This document shows positions 1-7,727 of a DNA stretch of 64,000 nucleotides, one piece after another (the first letter of the stretch is position 1; each line of letters begins with the position of its first letter). Origin of the DNA: Lutibacter sp. Its GTDB lineage: Bacteria; Bacteroidota; Bacteroidia; Flavobacteriales; Flavobacteriaceae. Below the pieces are notes generated by a model. The model was not told where the DNA came from. It saw nothing but the letters and a program-made list of their open reading frames with translations, and ran no database searches. A program made the position numbers and the translations under genes. The DNA lies in assembly GCF_021647475.1 (NCBI RefSeq), contig NZ_JAKIUR010000009.1, forward strand, positions 1-64,000, read 5' to 3'.

Positions 1-71
1 TGATTACTGTGTATACGAACATCAAATGTTAATTTACTGATGTCAATACCAATTGTTTGTTTAATTCTCAT
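1..71 (-). mobile_element. IS110-family transposase, N-terminal fragment (runs off window)
   Basis: Reading the minus strand from an ATG at 69-71 gives 23 codons beginning MRIKQTIGIDISKLTFDVR and staying open to the window edge. This is the start of the RuvC-like DEDD domain of IS110-family transposases; the Asp of the GIDISK motif (residue 10) is the usual first catalytic acidic residue. Only the N-terminus is present, so whether the gene is intact cannot be judged. The roughly 220 bp upstream of the start (72-295) are non-coding and structured, as expected for the left end of an IS110 element. Family assignment rests on this short motif alone. Confidence 0.75.
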
Positions 72-250
72 AACTTTGTATTTAAGTTTATTAAAATGGT
101 TACGTTGACTAAAACCTTTATAAGGTAGTCCGATATCCCATCGGATCTTAAATTCTATTTGGTCCTTGTAACCGGATTTAAAAGAATGGGGACTAATACG
201 AGTGTTAGTTATCAAAAACTACGAACTGACCTAGTTCACCCCATTCTTTT
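72..250 (-). ncRNA. Candidate IS110 bridge RNA in the element's left-end leader
   Basis: IS110-family elements encode a guide (bridge) RNA in the non-coding end, for the IS110 group upstream of the transposase. Here the leader folds well. A 12-bp stem (180-191 with 239-250) encloses two small hairpins (192-199/202-209 and 223-227/233-237), and a further hairpin pairs 129-134 with 140-145 around a 5-nt loop. The size, about 175 nt, and the position match a bridge RNA. Exact ends, and the donor and target loops, are inferred and were not demonstrated. Confidence 0.45.
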
Positions 251-295
251 TCTTTTAACAAATTTAAATGTTTTTATCAGTTTGCTAATCTAAAG

Positions 296-331
296 GAATT
301 GACGAAATTTTATCATAATGCACAACAGGTT
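296..331 (-). repeat. Truncated copy of a dispersed repeat (GTTGTGCATTATGATAAAATTT type)
   Basis: On the minus strand this reads TTGTGCATTATGATAAAA and continues to CGTCAATTC. The same core starts longer copies at 25578 and, inverted, at 39951. The other copies continue with GAGTNAATTTTA beyond CGTCAATT, but here homology stops at 295/296, where IS110 leader sequence begins. The simplest reading is that the IS110 element inserted into this repeat. Confidence 0.7.
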
Positions 332-1203
332 TATTTAATAAATTTTATAATTTGTTTAATAACAAAGTCATCTTTTAAAATACGCCTATGTCCTAAGTTA
401 TTAGTAATTAGTAATTCATTTTGTTGTAAATTTTGACGAATGTTATGTGCACAACTTACATGAACATCATTATCATTGGTGTCATGAATTATTAAGACAG
501 GAATAGTAACTTTTTTTGCAGCTACATTAGCCGAATAATTATCAATATCTTCACCAAATTTCTTAAAAAAATTTTCTTTAATTTTTGAAACCATAATTGG
601 TTTTAATTCTAATTTGGCAACAAAATCTTTAATAATATCCGTAATTACACATCCTGCACTAATGCTAATAGCTTTTTTCACCTGCAAGCCTTGTTTAATA
701 CTATTTAAAACCGCCATTCCGCCTAATGAATGTCCAATAGCAATTTCAAACGGGCCGTATATTTTTTCAAGATGTATTATGGAGGTTATAAATTCACTCA
801 TCATAGTGGTTTTACCCGTGGAGTGTCCGTGAGCTGGGCCATCAAAACTAATAGTCATAAATCCATTTTCTAATAATTTATCGGCAATTTTATACAATTG
901 AGTTCCTCTTCCAGACCAACCGTGAACCAATAAAACTTTCCTTTTTGAATATCCGTAAGAATACACCATGATTTTTTTTTGTAACTCAGGAATTAAAACC
1001 ATTTCCTTTTTAGCACTTTTCTCCATTATCTTTTCACGTTCAGGAGTTTTGAATTTTATAGGAGTACTAAATATTTTTATAGCAAATTTAGTCGCTAAAT
1101 TTGTAGAAATAGCTTGTAACACTTTACCTATAATTAAAATGGGTTTAGGTATTTTGGTATAATTAATTTGTGGTTTAAATTCTTCTGGTTTTTGGCGGTT
1201 CAT
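331..1203 (-). CDS. Alpha/beta hydrolase
   Basis: A 290-residue protein of the alpha/beta hydrolase fold, probably a cytosolic esterase-like or lipase-like enzyme of unknown substrate. Visible motifs are the oxyanion-region HGWSG (residues 94-98), the DGPAHGHS segment near 121-128, and the nucleophile elbow GHSLGG with Ser159. The acidic residue is probably in DTNDND (about residue 242) and the catalytic His in NLGHRR (about residue 272). There is no signal peptide. It is transcribed toward the IS110 end, and its stop abuts the dispersed repeat at 296-331. The specific reaction cannot be named from sequence. Confidence 0.85.
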   Translation of the reverse strand: MNRQKPEEFKPQINYTKIPKPILIIGKVLQAISTNLATKFAIKIFSTPIKFKTPEREKIMEKSAKKEMVLIPELQKKIMVYSYGYSKRKVLLVHGWSGRGTQLYKIADKLLENGFMTISFDGPAHGHSTGKTTMMSEFITSIIHLEKIYGPFEIAIGHSLGGMAVLNSIKQGLQVKKAISISAGCVITDIIKDFVAKLELKPIMVSKIKENFFKKFGEDIDNYSANVAAKKVTIPVLIIHDTNDNDVHVSCAHNIRQNLQQNELLITNNLGHRRILKDDFVIKQIIKFIK

Positions 1204-1269
1204 AAAAAGTTTATTTTGAATGTAAATATAGAATTTGTAATTTTAGAATTCTCTAAAAAAAACTAAAAA

Positions 1270-2091
1270 ATGAAAAAAATCACCTCTTTATCCGTACTGT
1301 TTTTATTTATGTATAGTTGTAGTACGGTTCCTATAACTGGTAGAAAACGATTAAATTTTGTAGGTGATGAACAAGTGCTACCTGCCAGTTTTGCACAATA
1401 TCAAGGGTTTTTAAAAGAAAATAAAATTTCTAAAAATGTAAAGGAAACCAATGAAATTAAAGAAGTTGGAAAAAATATTTCTCAAGCTGTAGATCGGTTT
1501 ATGCGTGCAAATGGCATGGTAAAGGAAGCGAATAGTTATAAATGGGAATTCAATTTAATTGAAGATAAAACAGTAAATGCTTGGTGCATGCCTGGTGGAA
1601 AAGTAGTTTTTTACACAGGTATTTTACCAATTTGTAAAAATAAAGATGGTATTGCTGCGGTAATGGGACACGAAATTGCTCATGCATTTGCTAAACACGG
1701 ACAAGAACGTATGACTTCTGGAATATTACAACAAGCTGGGGGACTTGCAGTTGCGTTGAGTACTTCTAATAAAGATCCAAAAACTAGACAAATTTGGAAT
1801 ACAGCTTTTGGTGTTGGTTCAGGTGTTGGTTTATTAGCATTTAGTAGAACTCATGAAACTGAAGCAGATAAATTAGGAATGGTTTTTATGACCATGGCAG
1901 GATATAATCCAAAAGAAGCGATTAATTTATGGATTAGAATGAGTCAGCAATCCAAAGGAAATAAACCGCCAGAATTTTTAAGTACGCATCCATCTGATCA
2001 AACAAGGATTAAAAATCTGAAAGCTTATTTGCCAACAGCCATAGCCTTGGCAAAAAAATATAATGCTCAACAGTTAAACACAAATCAATAA
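1270..2091 (+). CDS. M48-family metalloprotease, lipoprotein
   Basis: A 273-residue zinc metalloprotease of the M48 (Ste24/HtpX/LoiP-like) family. The N-terminus is a lipoprotein signal (hydrophobic run ending MYSC, with Cys17 as the lipidated residue), so it should be anchored in an envelope membrane. The zinc site is HEIAH (His133, Glu134, His137), and the third ligand is a Glu in the HETEAD motif near residue 196-198. A downstream THPSD motif (FLSTHPSDQTRI) is also typical of the family. Likely role is envelope protein quality control, inferred from LoiP/BepA relatives. A strong terminator follows at 2126-2158. Confidence 0.93.
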   Translation: MKKITSLSVLFLFMYSCSTVPITGRKRLNFVGDEQVLPASFAQYQGFLKENKISKNVKETNEIKEVGKNISQAVDRFMRANGMVKEANSYKWEFNLIEDKTVNAWCMPGGKVVFYTGILPICKNKDGIAAVMGHEIAHAFAKHGQERMTSGILQQAGGLAVALSTSNKDPKTRQIWNTAFGVGSGVGLLAFSRTHETEADKLGMVFMTMAGYNPKEAINLWIRMSQQSKGNKPPEFLSTHPSDQTRIKNLKAYLPTAIALAKKYNAQQLNTNQ

Positions 2092-2125
2092 GCAATCCAT
2101 ATAAAAAATATTTATAGTATATTGT

Positions 2126-2158
2126 AAACCGTTCTAAAAATTAGAGCGGTTTTTATTT
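2126..2158 (+). terminator. Rho-independent terminator after the M48 protease gene
   Basis: A 12-bp stem (2126-2137 with 2141-2152, one G-T pair) with a short AAA loop is followed by a T-rich tract. It ends directly before the ATG of the next gene (2160), so the MFS gene needs its own promoter or read-through. Confidence 0.8.
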
Positions 2159-2159
2159 T

Positions 2160-3470
2160 ATGTTACAAAAAGGAGATAAAAAATTAATAAATGCTTGGGC
2201 ATTTTACGATTGGGCAAATTCAGTATATTCTTTAGTAATTAGTACGGCAATTTTTCCTATTTATTACAGTAGTTTAACAGATTCTTTTGAAAATATAGAT
2301 GGGAAAATTTCGTTTTTAGGAACACTATGGACTCCAACAACATTGTATGATTACACGCTAGCATTTTCATTTTTGGTAGTTGCTTTTATCTCTCCAATAT
2401 TATCAGGTATTGCAGATTATACGGGAAATAAATTAAAATTTTTAAAAGCATTTTGTTTAATTGGTTCTTTATCAGTTATGAGCTTATTCTTTTTTAAAGG
2501 AGAAGAAACCCTTTGGGTAGGTATTGTTTTTACCATTTTGGCAAGTATCGGTTTTTGGGGAAGTATTGTTTTTTACAATGCGTATTTACCCGAAGTTGCT
2601 TATCCTGAACAACAAGATGATGTTAGTGCCAAAGGATTTATATTTGGTTATACAGGCTCTATATTTCTATTGCTTTTTAGTTTAGTAATGATTAATAAAC
2701 CCGAATTATTTGGTATTCCAGATGCAGGAATGGCTTCTCGTATCACTTTTTTATTGGTTGGTATTTGGTGGTTTGGTTTTGCACAAATTACCTATAAACG
2801 ATTGCCAAATAATGTGTACAATAGAAAACCTAAAAAAGATTTTATTTGGAAAGGTTTAAAAGAATTAAAAGTAGTGGCCAAAGAAGTTTTCAAGCATAAT
2901 GAATTGAAATTCTTTTTGTTAGCGTTTTTTATGTTTAGCGTTGGTGTACAAACTATAATTTTAATGGCAGGTATTTTTGGTAGTAAAGAATTGAATTTAC
3001 CAACCTTAAACTTAATTATAGTTATTTTATTGGTACAAATAGTTGCTATTGTTGGTGCTTTTTTATTTTCTAGATTATCAGATAAAATAGGAAATTTAGC
3101 TACTTTAAAAATCACAATTACTATTTGGGCAGTAGTTTGTGTTTCCGCTTTCTCATTAGATAAAAATCAAGAAAATGTAGTTTATTATTTTTATGGCTTA
3201 GGAGCATTAATTGGATTGGTTTTAGGAGCTATTCAATCTTTATCACGTTCAACTTATTCAAAATTATTGCCAAAAACTGAAGATCATGCTACTTTTTTTA
3301 GTTTTTATGATGTTACCGAAAAATTAGCTATTGTATTTGGAATGATTATTTTTGGCATGTTGGTTTCTTTAACTGGATCTATGCAATATAGTGTATTGTT
3401 TTTAGGTATTTTCTTTGTTTTATCTTTTGTTTTGCTGACCTTTGTTAGAAAAACAAAGTATGTCCAATAA
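2160..3470 (+). CDS. MFS transporter, UMF1/Atg22-like family
   Basis: A 436-residue integral membrane protein with about 12 hydrophobic segments. The opening LINAWAFYDWANSVYSLVIST is the signature of the UMF1 (Atg22-like) branch of the major facilitator superfamily. Further family features are the FYNAYLPEVA segment in the N-terminal half and GAIQSLSRSTYSKLLP in the C-terminal half. It acts in the inner membrane. Substrates are unknown in bacteria; yeast Atg22 exports amino acids from the vacuole. The ATG lies two bases after a terminator, and the gene overlaps the start of the next gene by 11 bp, which suggests translational coupling with lhgO. Confidence 0.88.
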   Translation: MLQKGDKKLINAWAFYDWANSVYSLVISTAIFPIYYSSLTDSFENIDGKISFLGTLWTPTTLYDYTLAFSFLVVAFISPILSGIADYTGNKLKFLKAFCLIGSLSVMSLFFFKGEETLWVGIVFTILASIGFWGSIVFYNAYLPEVAYPEQQDDVSAKGFIFGYTGSIFLLLFSLVMINKPELFGIPDAGMASRITFLLVGIWWFGFAQITYKRLPNNVYNRKPKKDFIWKGLKELKVVAKEVFKHNELKFFLLAFFMFSVGVQTIILMAGIFGSKELNLPTLNLIIVILLVQIVAIVGAFLFSRLSDKIGNLATLKITITIWAVVCVSAFSLDKNQENVVYYFYGLGALIGLVLGAIQSLSRSTYSKLLPKTEDHATFFSFYDVTEKLAIVFGMIIFGMLVSLTGSMQYSVLFLGIFFVLSFVLLTFVRKTKYVQ

Positions 3471-4662
3471 ATATGATTTTATTGTTGTTGGAGCAGGTAT
3501 TGTTGGTTTAGCAACAGCGTATAAATTGCAATTAAAATTTCCTCAAAAAAAAATAGCGATACTTGAAAAAGAATCTAAAGTAGGAATGCATCAAACGGGT
3601 AGAAATTCAGGAGTTATGCATTCAGGAATTTACTATACTCCAGGTTCTTATAAAGCAAAAAATTGTAAAAATGGAAGAGCCCAATTAGTAGAATTTGCTA
3701 AAAAATATGCTATTAAATATGATATTTGTGGGAAAATAATTGTTGCTACAAAACAAGAAGACCTACCAATTCTAGAAGATATATACGCAAAAGGATTAGA
3801 AAATAAAACAGAAGGAATTCAGTTTTTATCAGCAGATGAAATCAAAGAAAAAGAACCATTTATTGAAGCCATAAAAGCTATTTGGGTTCCTACTACAGGA
3901 ATTATTGATTATGTTGGGGTTTCAAATAAATTTGTAGAATTAGTTGAAAATATTAACCCTAACAGTAAACTTTTTACTGATTGTAAAGTTAAAAAGATTT
4001 CTTCAAAAGAAAATATAACCGAATTAGAAACTTCTTTAGGGAACTTTACTGCTGAAAAAGTAATTTTTTGTACAGGTTTGCAATCAGATAGAACTGCTGA
4101 AAAAGATAACTTAAAATTAGATATGCATATTGTTGGTTTTAGAGGTGATTATTTTGAATTAACTGATAAAGCCTCCCATAAAATAAACAATTTAGTGTAT
4201 CCGGTTCCTGATCCAAAATATCCATTTTTAGGAGTTCATTTTACACGGATGATTAATGGCGGAGTAGAATGTGGACCAAATGCGGTATTCACCTTTAAAC
4301 GAGAAGGTTATAAGCGAACAAGTTTTAGTTTTAGAGATACTTTTGAAGCTTTGACTTTTGGAGGAACTTGGAAATTATTTTTTAAAAACTGGCATAAAGG
4401 AATTGATGAATATAAAAGAGCTTTTTCTAAACGATTATTTGTAAATGCACTAAAACATATGATGCCAAGTATTACACCTGATGATGTACAACCATCACGT
4501 GCAGGAGTTCGTGCTCAAGCTATTGATTATGATGGAAATATGGTGGATGATTTTAAAATTATGAAACATAATGGTAATATTCACGTATTAAATGCACCTT
4601 CACCAGCAGCAACTTCTTGTTTAGCCATTGCCGATGAAATAGTGGGACATGTATTGAATTAG
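3460..4662 (+). CDS. lhgO: L-2-hydroxyglutarate oxidase
   Basis: An FAD-dependent oxidoreductase of the DAO family, matching L-2-hydroxyglutarate oxidase (LhgO/YgaF): it oxidises L-2-hydroxyglutarate to 2-oxoglutarate. The N-terminal dinucleotide-binding motif is VVGAGIVGLATAY, followed by the conserved QTGRNSGVMHSGIYY flavin-binding segment. Later motifs are GVHFTRMINGGVECGPNAV and SRAGVRAQAIDYDGNMVDDF. I chose the ATG at 3460 (MSNKYDFIVVG, 400 residues) over an in-frame TTG at 3442, because it places the Rossmann motif at the usual distance and gives only an 11-bp overlap with the transporter gene. Confidence 0.9.
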   Translation: MSNKYDFIVVGAGIVGLATAYKLQLKFPQKKIAILEKESKVGMHQTGRNSGVMHSGIYYTPGSYKAKNCKNGRAQLVEFAKKYAIKYDICGKIIVATKQEDLPILEDIYAKGLENKTEGIQFLSADEIKEKEPFIEAIKAIWVPTTGIIDYVGVSNKFVELVENINPNSKLFTDCKVKKISSKENITELETSLGNFTAEKVIFCTGLQSDRTAEKDNLKLDMHIVGFRGDYFELTDKASHKINNLVYPVPDPKYPFLGVHFTRMINGGVECGPNAVFTFKREGYKRTSFSFRDTFEALTFGGTWKLFFKNWHKGIDEYKRAFSKRLFVNALKHMMPSITPDDVQPSRAGVRAQAIDYDGNMVDDFKIMKHNGNIHVLNAPSPAATSCLAIADEIVGHVLN

Positions 4663-4679
4663 CATTTTAGAATATGATT

Positions 4680-5025
4680 TTATCATTGCGAAGTTTTGAA
4701 AAAACTGTGGCAATCTTATGATATTAATTTCTTATTAAGAAAGGTTCTGTTTTAGAAGATTGTGGAATTTTCAGGTCAGTACAAGGAAAAAGTGCAGAAA
4801 ATCACACATTGCATAAATTTTCAATTATTTTAAAGACTATAACGTACTGACTATAAGCGTGAAAGATAGTTCCACATTATCTTACAACAGAACCTTAAGA
4901 AATAACTTCATTGCGTTGCTCCTTGTTATGACGTCCTTGCGAGTGCAACGAAGCAATCTGTTTTTTTAGGGAGAGATAACCACGCCCTGCTACGCAGGTC
5001 TCGTTATGACGTGTAGTTTTGTAAT
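4680..5025. repeat. Intergenic dispersed-repeat cluster (CATTGCGA...CAATCT type), with nested MITE
   Basis: The 450-bp gap between lhgO and yjbQ contains no gene. It holds TCATTGCGAAG...GGCAATCTTA at 4683-4717, TTGCGAGTGCAACGAAGCAATCTG at 4936-4960, and a further palindromic piece at 4980-5012. These are the small intergenic repeats common in Flavobacteriia and recur near 58634-58880. The MITE at 4743-4894 sits inside the cluster. Confidence 0.65.
4735..4902. mobile_element. 152-bp MITE with perfect 8-bp target-site duplication
   Basis: The element spans 4743-4894. Its ends are inverted repeats of about 25 bp: GGTTCTGTTTTAGAAGATTG at the left and the complement of CTTACAACAGAACC at the right, with a few mismatches. 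Internal GGTCAGTAC/GTACTGAC arms extend the symmetry. The element is flanked on both sides by TTAAGAAA (4735-4742 and 4895-4902). An 8-bp duplication and GGTTCTGTTG-type ends resemble IS6- or IS1595-like elements. It has no ORF, so it must be mobilised by a transposase encoded elsewhere. Confidence 0.8.
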
Positions 5026-5114
5026 TACTGTAAAAGTTAGGAAATTTAAAGGCAGTTTTTTATACAATTACTTTAAAAGTATTAAATTACTAAATTGTTA
5101 TAAAAATTAATCAC

Positions 5115-5537
5115 ATGGAATTTTACCAAAAAGAAATTAGACTAAATCCTTACAAAAGAGGATTTCATTTAATTACAGCTACTATTTTAAATCAATTTGA
5201 AGAGATTAAAAATATTAAAACTGGGCAATTACAAGTTTTTATAAAACATACTTCAGCAAGTTTAACTATTAATGAAAATGCTGATGCATCAGTTCGTACA
5301 GATTTTGAAAATTATTTTAATCAGCTTGTTCCAGAAATTAATAATAATTTTACTCATATAATGGAAGGGGCTGATGATATGCCTGCACATATTAAATCCT
5401 CTATTTTAAGTAGTTCTTTGCAAATACCTATTACAAATGGTAAATTAAATATAGGAACTTGGCAAGGTATTTTTTTATGTGAACATAGAAATAGTGGAGG
5501 CTCTCGTAAGTTAGTGTTGACTGCTTTTGGTAACTAA
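5115..5537 (+). CDS. YjbQ family protein (UPF0047)
   Basis: A 140-residue cytosolic protein of the YjbQ/UPF0047 family. Some family members have weak thiamine-phosphate synthase activity, but the physiological role is unsettled. Visible family motifs are KRGFHLIT near the N-terminus, FIKHTSASLTINENAD (residues about 46-61), and the C-terminal GTWQGIFLCEHRNSGGSRKL. The conserved His and Glu residues that form the metal site are present (His in HTSAS, His in THIMEGADDMPAHIK). It is convergent with the M1 peptidase gene; the two stop codons overlap by 4 bp. Confidence 0.9.
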   Translation: MEFYQKEIRLNPYKRGFHLITATILNQFEEIKNIKTGQLQVFIKHTSASLTINENADASVRTDFENYFNQLVPEINNNFTHIMEGADDMPAHIKSSILSSSLQIPITNGKLNIGTWQGIFLCEHRNSGGSRKLVLTAFGN

Positions 5538-7165
5538 TCTATTCTTTTTGATTTTACATAAAAGTTTTTATCAATTTTAAATGTTGATACTGGTGAATCT
5601 AGTTTTAATTTCTTCCATTTATTTGTTGGGAATATCCATTTTTCAGAATCATTTATCTTCACTTTTAAAGGCATATCAAAATGGTCAACGATGTTAATCC
5701 ATTTATAAGTTAATGTGTTATCAGAAATTTTATAGGCTAATGCTGGAATTTGAATATCTCGCAAGTATTGATTAAAAAAGGCTGATAAATCAATTTTTGT
5801 ATGTTCACTTAAATAGTTTTCAATTTGTTTGGTGGTTACTGTTTGGTGGTAAAATTCTTTATTTAAACCTCTAAGAATTTCTCTCCACTTGGCATCATTA
5901 TTCACTAATTGTCTTAAGGTGTGTAGCATATTTGCACCTTTAGAATACATATCTCCAGAACCAGAATTATTTACATTATAACTGCCAATTATTGGTTTAT
6001 CATTTCTAATATTTTTTCTTAGACCAATAATATATTCACTACTTGCATTTTTACCATAGTAATAATCTAAAAATAAGCTTTCAGAATAGGTTGTAAAACT
6101 TTCATGAATCCACATATCAGCAATATCTTTATAGGTTATATTATTTGCAAACCATTCGTGACCAGATTCATGAATAATAATATAATCAAATTTTAATCCC
6201 CAACCTGTACCGCTTAAATCTCTTCCTAAATAGCCGTTTTGATAGTGATTTCCATAAGTTATAGAGCTTTGGTGTTCCATTCCTAAATAAGGTACTTCAA
6301 CCAATTTATAACTGTCTTCATAAAAAGGATAAGGCCCAAACCAATACTCAAAGGCTTCTAACATTTTTGGAACTTGTTTGAACTGTTTTTTTGCTTTAAT
6401 TAGGTTTTCTTTCAGCACATAATAATCACAATCTAATATGCCTTTTTCACCTTTATATTTTTCTGAAAAGTGGGCATAATCACCAATATTCATATTAACT
6501 CCGTAATTACTAATTGGATTGCTTACCACCCAATGATATGTTTTTGTGTTATCATTATTTATAGTTACTTTTTTTAATCTACCATTTGAAACATCCATTA
6601 AATTATTTGGGGTTGTAATATTTATATTCATACTATCAGGCTCGTCGTACATATGATCTTTACAAGGCCACCAAAGACTAGCACCATCACCTTGACAAGA
6701 AGTTGCTATAAAATCTGTGCCATTACTATCTTTTTCCCAAGTTAAACCTCCGTCCCAAGGTGGTAGTACAGCAATTTTGGGTTTTCCTTTAAAAAATATA
6801 GTTACTTCATTTTTATCACCTATCAGTTGTTTGTTTTTTAATTCAATAAAATAAGAATAACCATCTTTTTTATAATTAAGAGTAGTGTTGTTTTGAGTTA
6901 CTTTGGTAATTTTCATAGGTTTTTGTAACTCTATTTGCATAATTTGATTGCTATTAAGCACCTTGTAGGTTATAATATTTTTTCCTGAGATAGATTTTGT
7001 TTTAGGATTTACTTTTATGTTTAAATTATAATGTTTTAAATCCCACCAAATACGTTCTTTTGTAATAGAACCTCTAAGCGTATCTTGATGTGTGAATTTA
7101 TTTACTTGTGCAAAAGCTGGAGTTATAATTAATAATAAGAATATAGTTATTAATATTTTTTTCAT
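5534..7165 (-). CDS. M1 family aminopeptidase, secreted
   Basis: A 543-residue zinc peptidase. An N-terminal signal peptide (KKILITIFLLLIITPAFAQ) directs it out of the cytoplasm. The N-terminal beta-sandwich domain (about 40-230) is followed by the catalytic domain, with an exopeptidase-type GMEHQSSITYG segment (cf. GxMEN), then HESGHEWFAN near residue 331 and the third zinc ligand Glu in WIHESFTTYSE about 20 residues on. It lacks the long C-terminal HEAT-like domain of PepN-type enzymes, which is usual for this shorter bacterial subgroup. It likely degrades peptides in the periplasm or outside the cell. Confidence 0.9.
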   Translation of the reverse strand: MKKILITIFLLLIITPAFAQVNKFTHQDTLRGSITKERIWWDLKHYNLNIKVNPKTKSISGKNIITYKVLNSNQIMQIELQKPMKITKVTQNNTTLNYKKDGYSYFIELKNKQLIGDKNEVTIFFKGKPKIAVLPPWDGGLTWEKDSNGTDFIATSCQGDGASLWWPCKDHMYDEPDSMNINITTPNNLMDVSNGRLKKVTINNDNTKTYHWVVSNPISNYGVNMNIGDYAHFSEKYKGEKGILDCDYYVLKENLIKAKKQFKQVPKMLEAFEYWFGPYPFYEDSYKLVEVPYLGMEHQSSITYGNHYQNGYLGRDLSGTGWGLKFDYIIIHESGHEWFANNITYKDIADMWIHESFTTYSESLFLDYYYGKNASSEYIIGLRKNIRNDKPIIGSYNVNNSGSGDMYSKGANMLHTLRQLVNNDAKWREILRGLNKEFYHQTVTTKQIENYLSEHTKIDLSAFFNQYLRDIQIPALAYKISDNTLTYKWINIVDHFDMPLKVKINDSEKWIFPTNKWKKLKLDSPVSTFKIDKNFYVKSKRID

Positions 7166-7268
7166 AAAATAGATTTATTTTCTATAATATGAATATACTA
7201 ATAATTTTAGAGGTGTTATCTAAGAAAGTCGAAAACTTGTATTTATCATTTTTTTGAATGAAAATAAA

Positions 7269-7727
7269 TTATTTGCTTAATTTTTTAAATGATAAAAGTG
7301 CTTTTTTCAAATTTAGTTTGGCCTGTTTTGATAACAAAATTTTATAATTCCATTTAAAACCTTCAATTTTTATCACAAATGCTTTGGGTGTTTTATGATA
7401 TACAGTTTCACACAAATTTAAAATTTGATTTGGAGGAACGGAATGCGTTGTAAATTCAAATTTTGAAGATGCTTTTAAAGGCTCAATTGAGAATCCATTT
7501 TTGAGGTTATCTTTACTAGCATCAACAAAAATTACAGTATCATAATAGGATATAGTTTCGGCATCTTCTACCATTAATTGATATTTATACAATAAATTAT
7601 CGGTATTGTAACCTTCTTTTTCTAAAGCGTCTAAAAAACACCAGCCAAGTCCATCGTCTTGTCTGGTGTTATTTCCAATACCAATTATAAGTGTTTTATC
7701 TAATTTTTTTGTCAATAAGGTTTCCAT
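7269..7727 (-). CDS. hoxW: [NiFe]-hydrogenase maturation protease (HoxW-like)
   Basis: A 152-residue member of the HycI/HoxW/HyaD family. These endopeptidases remove the C-terminal tail of the hydrogenase large subunit after nickel insertion. The N-terminal core reads LIIGIGNNTRQDDGLGW, with the family's nickel-sensing Asp at residues 24-25; a second acidic ligand is in VFVDASKD, and His in TTHSVPP is conserved in the family. Its start overlaps the end of hoxH by 32 bp, which indicates tight translational coupling. It is the last gene of the hydrogenase operon and the only maturation gene in the window. Confidence 0.88.
   Translation of the reverse strand: METLLTKKLDKTLIIGIGNNTRQDDGLGWCFLDALEKEGYNTDNLLYKYQLMVEDAETISYYDTVIFVDASKDNLKNGFSIEPLKASSKFEFTTHSVPPNQILNLCETVYHKTPKAFVIKIEGFKWNYKILLSKQAKLNLKKALLSFKKLSK

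Noticed and set aside
3442..3459. Upstream TTG start for lhgO
   Set aside because: It would lengthen the overlap with the MFS gene and add residues before the flavin motif without benefit; the ATG at 3460 fits better.
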